Assembly: GCF_036985595.1 (NCBI RefSeq)
Contig: NZ_BTPU01000067.1
Span: forward strand, 1 to 64,000
Origin: Vallitalea maricola
GTDB lineage: Bacteria; Bacillota; Clostridia; Lachnospirales; Vallitaleaceae
Direction: 5' to 3'
DNA: 64,000 bases
A program made the position numbers and the translations under genes. The notes beneath the pieces were generated by a model. It ran no database searches. It was given only the letters and a program-made list of their open reading frames with translations, and was not told where the DNA came from. Shown here piece by piece: positions 43,006-52,037 of the stretch (positions are counted from its first letter, which is position 1; each line of letters starts with the position of its first letter).

Positions 43006-44949
43006 TTATTCGTTCCATTTTATTAGTGTAGGATAAGGATCTAGAATAGTTCGGTATTGCTGAATATTCCCATACTTACCCTCAGGATCTAATTTTAAAT
43101 ATCTTTTATATTTTTCTTGTCTCAAAGCTTCAGTAGACCATCCATAATGTTTTAAACGTATACTACATTGACATCCCTTTAGTCTATACAAATTACTTGG
43201 GAATCTTCCACAGTGCTGTGGTGTATTAATCCATTCATAATTAAAATTGGATTGATATCGCACTAGAAATGTTCGAAAATAATGATGAGCATGCCAATAA
43301 GCATCTTCTCTATAATAATCATTATTCCATAAATCGTACAATCTAAAATTATAATAATCAAAAGCGTCTTGATTTATTAAGTCTTGAATAACACTTACTA
43401 TTTTATTTTCAAAGATTTCATCTGCATCTAAACATAATATCCAGTCAGGATTTGTACTTGTTGCCATATTCCATAATTTTGTTCTCACAGATATTTCGTT
43501 GTGAAACATTGATGTTTTATTTAAAGAAATCTGTAGTGGTATATTACTAAGTATTCCTTTACAAATATCAACTGTATTATCATCACTTGCATCATCTAAG
43601 ATAACAGCATAATCTATATATTGTGATGCATGAGATAATACGTTCTCAAGAAATTTTCCAGCTTCATTTCGTACTAACATAGCTAACGTTATTTTATTAT
43701 TGGTTACTTTACTTACTCTGCATTTACTTTCAAGAACATCTTTAATTGTATCACCTAGCAGGCTGGTACCTTTATCGTTATAGAAAAATAATGAATCTAC
43801 TAACCAAATTTGCTGATACATTCTTAGGATTATTTTACAACTGTATTTACGAATACTATCAGCATTTTTAGTTTTAATAACAAAGTGAACATTGATATTA
43901 GCAGTATCATTATTAATATCTTCAATAGTTACAGAATTTGGTTCAGCACTACACCTAACTTTATTATTTTTTAAGTAATCAAGAATTTCATTATGCAATT
44001 TAGTATTTTTCGATATATTTCTAGGAGATAAATATTTAAATCCTTCAAAGCCTGTAGCAATTCTATAATCACAACTTAAATAGTCTTTTATAAAATTCTT
44101 GGCAATATTAATCACTTCAGTTTTTTGAGATAATAATACTCTATCTATTTTTTCTCTAAAATTCTCTTTATAGTGTACTAACCCTTCTAATTCACTCTCT
44201 CTATAAATATGATAAGCAGGATAGTTTGTATCTACATATAAATCAAAACCTAATGCAACTGCTTTTATTGAAAAGTGACGATCTTCCCCCCAAAATGATA
44301 TGTTATATAGTTCATTATAATTTACCCCTGCAGCAATTGCTTTTTTACTTATTAATGTACATGCACCAAGTCCACCTACCTTGTAGACTCCTGGTACTTT
44401 AAGCTTTTCTAAAATCTCTTGAGCCTCATTATTTGCAATATCTTTCTGTTTAGTAAATGCATATTGATCATACATCCAAACTTGAGGTAACGCTTTCGAA
44501 TCAGGTGTCCATTTGGTCCAAAATATTTCTGAAATAATATCTTTACCTGTAGAGATTAATTGCTTAAGTGTTTCAGTATGAAGATATAGATCAGAATCAA
44601 TTAAAAATAAATAATCATAGTTGTGTTTATTACAATAATTGAGCATGCCATTTTTATAAGCTGCTACTTTTTTTATTAACTCATTATTCCATTGATGATT
44701 GATTGATGTGCATTGATAGTTTCCATAATGCACGCCACCATCTATTATGACTTCACAATTATCATTAGTCTTACTTATATTCTCTTTAAATTCATTAAGT
44801 AATTTGGAGGATTCTTTCAAATCATTATCATCAACAAAGTAAAAATCCAAAAGAATATTTTTACGATTAAGACCTTTCAAAGAAGCTAAAAACTCTTTTA
44901 GTATTTTAGGTTTTTGACGTATTGGACTTCCAATTAATACTTTAATCAT
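43006..44949 (-). CDS. Two-domain glycosyltransferase
   Basis: This 647-residue protein carries two glycosyltransferase domains. The first begins MIKVLIGSPIRQKP and has the metal-binding region YDYLFLIDSDLYLHTETL near residue 110, then GGLGACTLISKKA near 195. The second is a GT2-type domain from about 405 with LAMLVRNEAGKFL, VILDDASDDNTVDI and WILCLDADEIF. It would transfer sugars from nucleotide donors in the cytoplasm. It lies directly downstream of a GT2-TPR gene and of two surface or fibre-like protein genes, so it probably glycosylates one of those proteins. Acceptor and sugar are unknown. Confidence 0.85.
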   Translation of the reverse strand: MIKVLIGSPIRQKPKILKEFLASLKGLNRKNILLDFYFVDDNDLKESSKLLNEFKENISKTNDNCEVIIDGGVHYGNYQCTSINHQWNNELIKKVAAYKNGMLNYCNKHNYDYLFLIDSDLYLHTETLKQLISTGKDIISEIFWTKWTPDSKALPQVWMYDQYAFTKQKDIANNEAQEILEKLKVPGVYKVGGLGACTLISKKAIAAGVNYNELYNISFWGEDRHFSIKAVALGFDLYVDTNYPAYHIYRESELEGLVHYKENFREKIDRVLLSQKTEVINIAKNFIKDYLSCDYRIATGFEGFKYLSPRNISKNTKLHNEILDYLKNNKVRCSAEPNSVTIEDINNDTANINVHFVIKTKNADSIRKYSCKIILRMYQQIWLVDSLFFYNDKGTSLLGDTIKDVLESKCRVSKVTNNKITLAMLVRNEAGKFLENVLSHASQYIDYAVILDDASDDNTVDICKGILSNIPLQISLNKTSMFHNEISVRTKLWNMATSTNPDWILCLDADEIFENKIVSVIQDLINQDAFDYYNFRLYDLWNNDYYREDAYWHAHHYFRTFLVRYQSNFNYEWINTPQHCGRFPSNLYRLKGCQCSIRLKHYGWSTEALRQEKYKRYLKLDPEGKYGNIQQYRTILDPYPTLIKWNE

Positions 44950-44963
44950 GTTTAATATCCTTT

Positions 44964-46751
44964 CTAACCTATTTCCCTATATAGTATTTCTGCACCAAAT
45001 AAATCAAAAGCATCTAATTCTTTTATTGAACGTAAGACTTCTTTTACAGCCATCTTTTTAAATCCAGTTTTGTAATAGAGTTTTGCAAGATATAGAAGTA
45101 CATATCTAGACTCAATCATATTTAATATTTCTAAAAGTGTCTCAAACAGTTCAAATTCTTGAACCTTTAATAGTTCCTCAAATATAATCAGTGTATAAGA
45201 TAATATTTCTTTGCTGTCTTCACTTTTTATACAAAGAGTTTCCTTCCCAATATATATGTTATACAATTGATTATAAATAGAGTAAACTGTTTCAGTAGAC
45301 ACATCCTTTATTTTATCAAGAATATTTCGTATATTATTTGATTGTTGAATGAGACGAATAATAAATATATATTTTAAAGCATCTATAGTTATATCATTAT
45401 ATTCCGTTAGACTAGACATTATGTTAAGTGCTTCTTTATATTTCTTTTGATAAAATAAGGTTTTACCAAGTAAAAAGAGGATACTATAGTTGTTAGGTTC
45501 CATCTCCTTAGCTTTTTCTAAATAACCTAATGCTAGATCGTACAAGCCTTCGTTTATAAGCAGTTTAGAAATTAGTAACAGATTTGGGAGATATTCTAAA
45601 TTAATATAAGAAGTTAATTTATAGGTTACAAATTGTTTATTTTCATATTGTTTGTTTAGGATAGATGCTATTTTAGACATAGGTAGTTCAATGTTATAGG
45701 CATAGGTTAACATCTTTTCATAATAAGAATAAGCCTTTTCATAATCTTCAAATTGATAGTATATATCTCCTAATGCTTGTAAAGGTCTAACCGTATTGGC
45801 ACCATTAATAAACTCTAATTCTATTGGTGGACTAACAATTTTAAGGCAGCTATTAAATGCATCAATAGCAAGTGTAAATCTTTTTAGTTTCATATATATC
45901 CATCCACGGATTAGCTCAAGGTCTACAAATTTTTCATATATTTTAAGCCCCTCTTCTATCCCTTGTAGTGCATCACTATATCTACCTAATTCATCAAGAC
46001 ACATTATTCGTCTAATTATAAGTTTTGAATAATATCCAGACGTAGTGACAACCTTTGCATAAACTTTATTATATAGTTCTAAAGCTTTTTCTTTTTTATC
46101 CATGGCATAATATTCATTTCCTAGATTAAATATATGAAAAGGATTATGGGGATCATTTTCTAATGCCTTTTCAATTATTGTTATATTTCTTTTTCTTTTA
46201 TTTTTGTCTTTCGCTACATCAGTTAAGTAGCCATAGTGATATATCTTAATATCTTCTGATGAACAATTGTTGTAATCCATTTTTCCTTCAATAGGTGTAA
46301 TTTGTTCGTGGATTGCACCACGAAACTTATATTTTTTATTATTCTTAAGCAGCCTTAGATTTAAATTAGTTATAATATTATTATTTTTAATTTTACCAGC
46401 ATAGCTTAACGTCTTAAAATAATGAGCATCTTTTGAAGACGTGTTGACTAGTTGTATAAATTTAGAGTAATCTTCCTTAGCAAATTCATCATCACCATCC
46501 ATAAGTAAAATCCAGTCTTTACTAGCGTATTTTAATGAGAAATTTCTTGCATTACTAAAATTATTATCCCAAGTATAATGAAGTATTTTTGCACCAAATT
46601 TCTTTGCAATGTCTACAGTACTATCTATAGAACCTGTATCAACGATAATCATTTCATCTACTAATTCTTTAACACTTTCTAGACATTTTACAAGATATTT
46701 CTCTTCATTTTTAACAATCATGCATAAGCTAACTGTCTTATTTCTATTCAT
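44964..46751 (-). CDS. GT2 glycosyltransferase with TPR repeats
   Basis: The N-terminal 230 residues form a GT2 domain: SLCMIVKNEEKYLVKCLES at 8-26, IVDTGSIDSTVDIAKKFGA near 37-55 and WILLMDGDDEF near 80-90 with the DXD-type motif. About 360 residues of TPR repeats follow (for example ALELYNKVYAKV, LGYLEKAKEMEPNNYSILFLLG). This architecture is common in Firmicute enzymes that glycosylate repetitive surface proteins, the TPR part binding the acceptor. It is co-directional with the second glycosyltransferase, 14 bases apart, and with the DUF6385-like and DNRLRE-like genes upstream. Confidence 0.88.
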   Translation of the reverse strand: MNRNKTVSLCMIVKNEEKYLVKCLESVKELVDEMIIVDTGSIDSTVDIAKKFGAKILHYTWDNNFSNARNFSLKYASKDWILLMDGDDEFAKEDYSKFIQLVNTSSKDAHYFKTLSYAGKIKNNNIITNLNLRLLKNNKKYKFRGAIHEQITPIEGKMDYNNCSSEDIKIYHYGYLTDVAKDKNKRKRNITIIEKALENDPHNPFHIFNLGNEYYAMDKKEKALELYNKVYAKVVTTSGYYSKLIIRRIMCLDELGRYSDALQGIEEGLKIYEKFVDLELIRGWIYMKLKRFTLAIDAFNSCLKIVSPPIELEFINGANTVRPLQALGDIYYQFEDYEKAYSYYEKMLTYAYNIELPMSKIASILNKQYENKQFVTYKLTSYINLEYLPNLLLISKLLINEGLYDLALGYLEKAKEMEPNNYSILFLLGKTLFYQKKYKEALNIMSSLTEYNDITIDALKYIFIIRLIQQSNNIRNILDKIKDVSTETVYSIYNQLYNIYIGKETLCIKSEDSKEILSYTLIIFEELLKVQEFELFETLLEILNMIESRYVLLYLAKLYYKTGFKKMAVKEVLRSIKELDAFDLFGAEILYREIG

Positions 46752-46892
46752 ACTACTGACACATGGATTTCAAATTCTTAATAAGAAACCCATGTGTTGA
46801 CACCACCTTTTTCTATTTTTAAATATTTCTATAACTTACCAAGCAGTAAGAATTTGAGAAGAGCGGCTTTCGTCACATAATTTCTTTCTGCA

Positions 46893-47693
46893 TTATACAT
46901 GTGAATTATAATAGGCACTAAACGAACAAGCAGCACCACTTGTCTCATAAAATAACCTAGTATATTGCATAAATTTTTCTGCAACCAAAACTGCTTTTTC
47001 ACCTGAACTAATTGCAACTTGAGCTCTATCATCCATAAAATAACTATCTGTTGTAGTAGGACTAATTTGTAAATTCACAGATATTGTATTATCTCCTGTA
47101 TTAAAAATATAGAATGAGTACATACTTTGTTCTGATGTATTAAATTCTAGTATACCTGCTGAATCAACAACATCCTCTAACTCAATTGATGATTCAGTAA
47201 AAAGTCTTGAACCTAGTTGTATATTTAATTCTTCTGCTGTTACTGTTACTGTTCCAAATACTGTTACACTATCTGTTGCACCTGATAAATCTCTTATGTC
47301 TAGGTTTTCCGCTGTTACTGTTACTGTTCCAAACACTGTTACACTATCTGTTGCACCTGATAAATCTCTTATATCTAGGTTCTCTGCTGTTACTGTTACT
47401 GTTCCAAATACTGTTACACTATCTGTTGCACCTGATAAATCTCTTATATCTAGATTCTCTGCTGTTACTGTTACTGTTCCAAATACTGTTACACTATCTG
47501 TTGCACCTGATAAATCTCTTATATCTAAATTCTCAGCTGTTACTGTTACTGTTCCAGGGATTACCACTTGTAATTTACCAGTATCATCTGTAAGAAGTTT
47601 TCTAGTATTAGAACTTTCATCTACACCATTTACCATTACTTGCAACTCACTGGCTGTACCATTAAACACTAAATTATTAGGCATACTTTTCAC
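46893..47693 (-). CDS. DUF6385-like repeat protein
   Basis: This 266-residue protein has four near-identical 25-residue repeats, each containing DIRDLSGATDSVTVFGT and VTVTAENL, over about residues 50-160. The C-terminal 100 residues (SSIELEDVVDSAGILEF onward) look like a beta-sandwich with YSFYIFNTGDNTISVNLQI. I recall this combination as DUF6385. The Thr/Ser-rich repeats are plausible O-glycosylation sites, and two glycosyltransferase genes lie downstream. No signal peptide is present, so it may be a tail, spore-surface or other assembled protein rather than a secreted one. AGGAGGTG lies before the start; the ATG three codons into the frame is also possible. Confidence 0.7.
   Translation of the reverse strand: MKSMPNNLVFNGTASELQVMVNGVDESSNTRKLLTDDTGKLQVVIPGTVTVTAENLDIRDLSGATDSVTVFGTVTVTAENLDIRDLSGATDSVTVFGTVTVTAENLDIRDLSGATDSVTVFGTVTVTAENLDIRDLSGATDSVTVFGTVTVTAEELNIQLGSRLFTESSIELEDVVDSAGILEFNTSEQSMYSFYIFNTGDNTISVNLQISPTTTDSYFMDDRAQVAISSGEKAVLVAEKFMQYTRLFYETSGAACSFSAYYNSHV
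47233..47555 (-). repeat. Tandem 75-bp coding repeats (four copies)
   Basis: Four consecutive 75-base units encode the DIRDLSGATDSV repeats. They differ at only a few third positions, which indicates recent amplification or active homogenisation. Confidence 0.85.
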
Positions 47694-47719
47694 CTCCTTT
47701 CAATGCAACCAAACATGTC

Positions 47720-48574
47720 TTATATTTGTGCCTGATACCATATCTTAACTTTTGAAAAGTTGTTATGCTCTTTTATTTTTAACATAATTCTCGTATATTT
47801 TGCATACATTCTAGGAATTAGCCCCATAATTTCTCCTGGATTTAGGATAATATTGTTATTTTCACTAAAGAAATTCTTACAATCTGGACTTATTTGAATA
47901 GTTGCTTCTATCTTAGAACACCCTAAATTCTTTATAATATAAGTTACTGTTTTTGTTAAAGAAGTATTTCTTGGTTCGGAATGATATTTATTGAGACCAT
48001 TTAACAATATAACTTCTTCTTCATTAATAAACTTTGTAGATGTTTCACAGATATCTAGCAATATATATTTGATGATTATCTCAGGTTGACAAGGTAATTT
48101 ATCAAGAACTTGAACATAATCTTTTTTGCTTTCATTATTTTTTATAATAACCCCTTTATTGCAAACTTCATTATTATGCCATTTCTTTGCAATAGCTGTT
48201 ATATCAAATATTTGTCTTCCTACATGGTTATTTGTTCCCTTTTCAATTAAACAAGCACTTAATGAAGTTTTATAAAACCAAACTACAGAATCATCCAACC
48301 AATCATCAAGAAAACTATAGCACGCAAAATGATTCTTACTATGTTTGCTCGTATAGTAATAATTAAATTTTAATATGGCTTCTGTAATAATTGAAGATTC
48401 AGGAAGTTGAAAATTAGAACATCGTAGCCATAACCTATAAATATGATCGGAATCATATTTACCAATATACATTGGAAAGCTTTCACTTGTCCTATTTTGG
48501 TTTAATTCGATTTGTTTCATATATAATTGTGGTTGAATTACGTGTTCATTCAACATAAATTCTCCTACATTCAT
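47720..48574 (-). CDS. DNRLRE-domain-like protein with DUF6385-like C-terminus
   Basis: The first 170 residues resemble a DNRLRE domain: sandwiched strands with YRLWLRCSNFQLPESSIITEAILKF near 45-70 and a FDITAIAKKWHNNEVCNKGVIIKN segment near 122-145 typical of the fold. The last 100 residues (TKTVTYIIKNLGCSKIEATIQISPD ... MYAKYTRIML) parallel the C-terminal domain of the next gene. No signal peptide or sorting motif is present. It is probably a structural partner of the repeat protein on the same transcript. Confidence 0.68.
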   Translation of the reverse strand: MNVGEFMLNEHVIQPQLYMKQIELNQNRTSESFPMYIGKYDSDHIYRLWLRCSNFQLPESSIITEAILKFNYYYTSKHSKNHFACYSFLDDWLDDSVVWFYKTSLSACLIEKGTNNHVGRQIFDITAIAKKWHNNEVCNKGVIIKNNESKKDYVQVLDKLPCQPEIIIKYILLDICETSTKFINEEEVILLNGLNKYHSEPRNTSLTKTVTYIIKNLGCSKIEATIQISPDCKNFFSENNNIILNPGEIMGLIPRMYAKYTRIMLKIKEHNNFSKVKIWYQAQI

Positions 48575-48658
48575 AATATATTCTTCTCTATATACTATGA
48601 TAAATTTTTCAAAAGGTGATACTAGTGATAGTTAATATAAATCATCATCTTGTTGATA

Positions 48659-48775
48659 AAAAAATACAATTTCTAGTCATTTAATATCTGATTAAAAATT
48701 GTATCTAACAATAATATGTATCTATTCTTTTTTTATATTTCCAATGTGATCCATATAATAATCATCTCCTTACTA
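48659..48775 (-). repeat. Repeat copy R2: terminator plus deacetylase 3' end
   Basis: The unit has the same order as R3: hairpin arms ACAATTTCTAGTCA and AAAAATTGTAT, then ATGTATCTATTCTTTTTTTA and a few deacetylase codons before similarity fades near 48775. Confidence 0.75.
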
Positions 48776-48949
48776 TATATCCTTATGCTTCTAGTTACGA
48801 TAAATTATATCTTTTTAGTTTTGATTAACTAACATATCATACTATAAATGGTGAAATTATATATTTTGAAGAGAATAGTTTCTAGTTTCAATGGTAGAAT
48901 TAATTCTTAAATATAAAAGATTTTCTTAATCAAGCTTTATCCTAAAAAA

Positions 48950-48978
48950 TTGATATTTACCATTATTCGTGTTACAAT
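48950..48978 (+). promoter_or_regulatory. Promoter of the 30-residue peptide gene
   Basis: TTGATA at 48950-48955, a 17-base spacer and TACAAT at 48973-48978. Confidence 0.6.
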
Positions 48979-49003
48979 ATTTTAAATATTAGGAGGTGTT
49001 TTA

Positions 49004-49096
49004 ATGACTGGTACTTTCATAGCCTTATTCTGTGGTATTATTGGGGCAGTTTTATGTTTTCTAGCCTACAATCAAACTAAAAAGAATAATAAATAA
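49004..49096 (+). CDS. 30-residue membrane peptide (holin-like toxin type?)
   Basis: This gene is complete at miniature scale: promoter at 48950-48978, AGGAGGTG seven bases before ATG, 30 codons and a terminator directly after the stop. The peptide has one transmembrane span (TFIALFCGIIGAVLCFLAY) and a basic tail ending KKNNK. That layout resembles type I toxin-antitoxin peptides and the short holin-like toxin family. It is the only plus-strand gene in the minus-strand tail block. An antisense antitoxin RNA would be expected but is not proven. Confidence 0.65.
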   Translation: MTGTFIALFCGIIGAVLCFLAYNQTKKNNK

Positions 49097-49119
49097 GTGT
49101 CCTGATTGGACATTTTTTG
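49097..49119 (+). terminator. Terminator of the 30-residue peptide gene
   Basis: TGTCC-tgatt-GGACA followed by six Ts. Confidence 0.8.
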
Positions 49120-49179
49120 TTAACATCATAACCTGCTCTCCAGATAGCCAACAGAGTATTAATTGTATCGTCATTCTAA

Positions 49180-49420
49180 ATATATGCTACCGATTATCAC
49201 ATTAGGCAAAGTATTTAGTTCATATTCTCCTACTCATTGTAATATAGCATTCTTTCCTTTAGTGTTTTTTACCCTCTATTATCTTTAAAAACAACCAGTT
49301 TTTCTACCTATAATTCTATAACTAAATCTTTATAAATCTGTTTAATTCCATAGTCTATATTATATCTTATTTTATTTCTGACTCTAGTAAAACCTTATTC
49401 TACAAAAACAATCTTTCTTG
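49180..49420 (-). pseudogene. Degraded copy of the toxin gene N-terminal region
   Basis: The plus-strand text from about 49250 to 49420 parallels 51560-51725 inside the intact toxin gene. Shared runs include ATAGTCTATATTAT and CTTTAA-x-AA-x-CACCAG-like segments in the same order and spacing. No open frame survives. Resemblance further left, to about 49180, is weaker. Confidence 0.55.
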
Positions 49421-49439
49421 ACAAAATGCATGATTTATG

Positions 49440-49600
49440 GGATGGAAATTCATAAATTAATGTTAATTACTTTTTGATAATATTTTATTTATAGATTAAT
49501 TATTAAATAATAACTTTTATTATTCATAATGCACTATATTGGTGGCTTGTCTAAAGCTATTGATTTTTCACAATAAAAAGCAGGTATCTATTTTTTAGAG
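49440..49600 (-). pseudogene. Degraded copy of the holin-like gene 3' end
   Basis: GGTGGCTTGTCTAAAGC near 49540 and the AATAAAAAGC that follows match the last codons of the holin-like gene at 52038. The downstream spacer, including GATTTATGGGATG and ATTAATTATTAAATA, also matches 51930-52020. It shows that the holin-toxin block was once duplicated. Confidence 0.65.
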
Positions 49601-49675
49601 CTTTATAATATATAAATACTTGAATAATAACTTCTTTCATTCTGTAGTTTTAAAATATATTTATACTATAAATAA

Positions 49676-49795
49676 GAAAATACAATTTCTAGTCAGTTAA
49701 TACCTAACCAGAAATTGTATTAATAATAATATGTATCTATTCTTTTTTTATTTGTTTACCAGTGTGGTCCATATAATAATCGTCTCTAATGATTA
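49676..49795 (-). repeat. Repeat copy R3: terminator plus deacetylase 3' end
   Basis: On the minus strand the deacetylase stop codon at 49737-49739 is followed by a hairpin with AATACAATTTCT and AGAAATTGTATT arms. This is the best preserved of the three copies. Confidence 0.8.
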
Positions 49796-50005
49796 ATTCT
49801 GATATAGGAACAATTTCATAGCCTTTTTCTTTTAAAGCATCTAATATTGGTCTTAATGCTTCTGGTGTATATTTAGCATCGTTATGGAAAAGTATTATGG
49901 AACCATTTGATAAGTGTTTATTTTGAACAACTGTTTTTATTTCGTGGTCTACCCCATATTCCTTCCAATCTAAACTATCCTCGCTAGTTATAAAATGACA
50001 AAAGT
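49737..50005 (-). pseudogene. Polysaccharide deacetylase, 3' remnant
   Basis: About 88 codons remain of a carbohydrate esterase family 4 deacetylase. The readable part includes SLDWKEYGVDHEI, LSNGSIILFHNDAKYTPEAL and EKGYEIVPISELI, the conserved C-terminal third with the LFHN metal-neighbouring motif. The N-terminal catalytic half with the first Asp and HxxxH is missing. It lies just downstream of the immunity gene and carries the R3 terminator, so it was probably the last gene of a toxin module. Confidence 0.8.
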
Positions 50006-50115
50006 ATTTTTATAAAGAGAATACTATTCGTATTCCCTCTAAACTAAGCATTATCTTAAGTACTCTTTAACTTTAAACCATATTATTTATTACTAATAAG
50101 ATACTATTATGATAT

Positions 50116-50415
50116 TTAAAAATCTCCATATAAATCTTGAATATTTATATTAGTATCTCCTTTGATAAGGCAATATAAAAATCTTGAAAACATTTCTGCT
50201 TTTTTAGTAGATAATATACGTCCTCCTTTATCATGGGCTATTTCAATGATAGCATTCCAATTTTCTGACTTAATTATTTCTATAAGTTCTTTTTCTAAAG
50301 CAACTACATATTTCTCTATTTCAATATCCTTGAACTCTTTAACAAGTTTTTCTATTTCATCATAATCTGCACTCATATTGAAATAGCAATCAAAAAAATA
50401 TTCGATTGTCTTCAT
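50116..50415 (-). CDS. Probable immunity protein for the RNase A-like toxin
   Basis: This 99-residue acidic, helical protein lies 17 bases downstream of the toxin gene on the same strand, with GGAGG before its ATG. Size, charge and position match CdiI-type immunity proteins that block CdiA RNase A-like toxins. Segments such as YVVALEKELIEIIKSENW and EMFSRFLYCLIKGD show the helical character. I do not see a family signature, so the call rests mainly on context. Confidence 0.65.
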   Translation of the reverse strand: MKTIEYFFDCYFNMSADYDEIEKLVKEFKDIEIEKYVVALEKELIEIIKSENWNAIIEIAHDKGGRILSTKKAEMFSRFLYCLIKGDTNINIQDLYGDF

Positions 50416-50432
50416 TGTTTACCTCCTCATAT

Positions 50433-51806
50433 CTATTTAACTACTGGAAAAGACGTAATAATTCTAAATCCCAGTTCTTGAGTTGCATCTTTTACTAATA
50501 CAACTTTTGATTTAGTTAAATTATATATTACAGTTTTTTTATCAGATAAAACCCCTTTTCCTATTGGGTTATTGTGTATAACTTCAAATGTTTTTTTAGC
50601 TTTATTAGAATTTGATAACCAGTCTGCAATTTCATCAGCATTTTTTCTTAAATTTTCCTGTACAGCTTTTATTGCAGTACTCTTATTTATAAAGCTTGTT
50701 GCAGCCTCCACGTTTTCTTTAATAGCTCTTTTAATAAGTTCTTGATTAGTTCTTGATACATGCTTCTTTAAAGTATGTCCACCAGCTGATTCCATTATAT
50801 CAAGAATATCATTACCTACTTTTCTAATTGAATTAGCTAGCTTCTTACTACTTTTAATACCATCAATGATCTCATCTGTCTTATCAATATTTTTAATTAA
50901 ATCACTAGATTTATTAACTCCTTTTACTAATGTACCAACTTCATCAGTATACTTTAGAGCCCCAACAAATGGTAATAATGCTGCCATATCTAATGCAGTT
51001 TGTCCAACATGTCCCCAAGACCATTCCCATTTATGGAAATCACATACTATATCTCTTATATCCATTGGTACATCTAAGCCTAAGATACCCAACCCTATCT
51101 GACCACCTGTACCTAATAGAGTAACTTCATCTGTATAATTCCCCTTAATTATTTGTTCACCTGAACGTTTTAAGTAATCAAGCACGCCTTTTTTTGGTTT
51201 ATTATTAGAATAATCTATATCATCCCAAGTTGGCCAATCTCCTCTTGTTTCAAGATATGTCTTTGTATCGTATGTATAATACATATAGGGATCAGGTTGG
51301 AGATAATCGTTTACAATGACAAAATTACTATTATTATCATTATAATAGGGTAAAGGTTCATTATTAACTTTTTCATTAGAGTTAGTAAAAAAATCAACTA
51401 AATGTTTTATCCCAGATTTTAATTTGTTACTGAACCGTTCAAAAAAGCTTTCTTCTTTTTTCATAATTGGTAAGGGTGTATTGGGATCATTAGTATAATA
51501 ATTATCAGTAATTTCTAGTGAAAGCTCATTAAATTCTAACTCAAGTTTAATTTCAGTTTCATGATATACCTTTCCTGTTTCCTTTAAGAAATCACCAGTT
51601 TTATATAACTGTGATTCAATACTATCTAGGTCTTTATAAAGTTTTTTTAATTCATAGTCTATATTATGTCTATATTTTATGTCTGAATCTAGCGAATTAC
51701 TTATTCTAAAAAGACAATCCTTTGTATTTTCTATTCTAGAAGCCATACTCTTCAATTGACTTTCTTTTTGGGTTAATTCTTCTGATTTAATAGAAATAGT
51801 ATGCAT
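50433..51806 (-). CDS. Polymorphic toxin with RNase A-like C-terminal domain
   Basis: This is a 457-residue secreted-toxin architecture. Residues 1-100 are coiled-coil helices like the LXG/WXG-type delivery regions of Firmicute polymorphic toxins. A Pro/Asn-rich linker runs to about 215. A glycine-rich pre-toxin segment follows near 230-300 (LGTGGQIGLGILGLDVP, WSWGHVGQTALDMAALLP). The C-terminal 116 residues match the bacterial RNase A-like CdiA-CT domain: GGHTLKKHV with His344 and His349, a helical ATSFINKSTAIKAV, and the closing RIITSFPV. It would cleave RNA in rival cells. It sits between the holin-like gene and its immunity gene. Confidence 0.8.
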   Translation of the reverse strand: MHTISIKSEELTQKESQLKSMASRIENTKDCLFRISNSLDSDIKYRHNIDYELKKLYKDLDSIESQLYKTGDFLKETGKVYHETEIKLELEFNELSLEITDNYYTNDPNTPLPIMKKEESFFERFSNKLKSGIKHLVDFFTNSNEKVNNEPLPYYNDNNSNFVIVNDYLQPDPYMYYTYDTKTYLETRGDWPTWDDIDYSNNKPKKGVLDYLKRSGEQIIKGNYTDEVTLLGTGGQIGLGILGLDVPMDIRDIVCDFHKWEWSWGHVGQTALDMAALLPFVGALKYTDEVGTLVKGVNKSSDLIKNIDKTDEIIDGIKSSKKLANSIRKVGNDILDIMESAGGHTLKKHVSRTNQELIKRAIKENVEAATSFINKSTAIKAVQENLRKNADEIADWLSNSNKAKKTFEVIHNNPIGKGVLSDKKTVIYNLTKSKVVLVKDATQELGFRIITSFPVVK

Positions 51807-52037
51807 TTCATCACTCCTTTATATTAGCATAAGCATTTAAGTAATTCTAGAATTAATATAAACTAAAATAAATTATATCTTATAAAGAATATGATAAGTA
51901 TAACTTATAAAAATTTCAACAAATCCTGACGAAATGCACGATTTATGGGATGAAATGCATAAATCAATGATTTTTATTACTTTTTGGTAATATTTAATGA
52001 TTGGATTAATTATTAAATATTAGTATTAAAACATATT

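Larger units (their letters stand above)
48575..50115. other. 1.5-kb graveyard of duplicated tail/toxin module remnants
   Basis: Only one intact small gene (49004-49096) lies here. The remainder is recognisable debris: repeat R2 at 48659-48775, a degraded toxin N-terminus at about 49180-49420, a degraded holin end at about 49440-49600, repeat R3 at 49676-49795 and the 3' third of a deacetylase gene. Each matches an intact or partly intact element nearby. Confidence 0.65.

Noticed and set aside
47233..47555. Tandem 75-bp repeats that could suggest a CRISPR array
   Set aside because: Units are contiguous without unique spacers and lie in frame inside a coding sequence as 25-residue protein repeats.
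47207..47748. Long plus-strand frames opposite the repeat protein
   Set aside because: They are antisense shadows produced by the repeats, have no ribosome binding sites and read as low-complexity Leu or Val/Thr runs.
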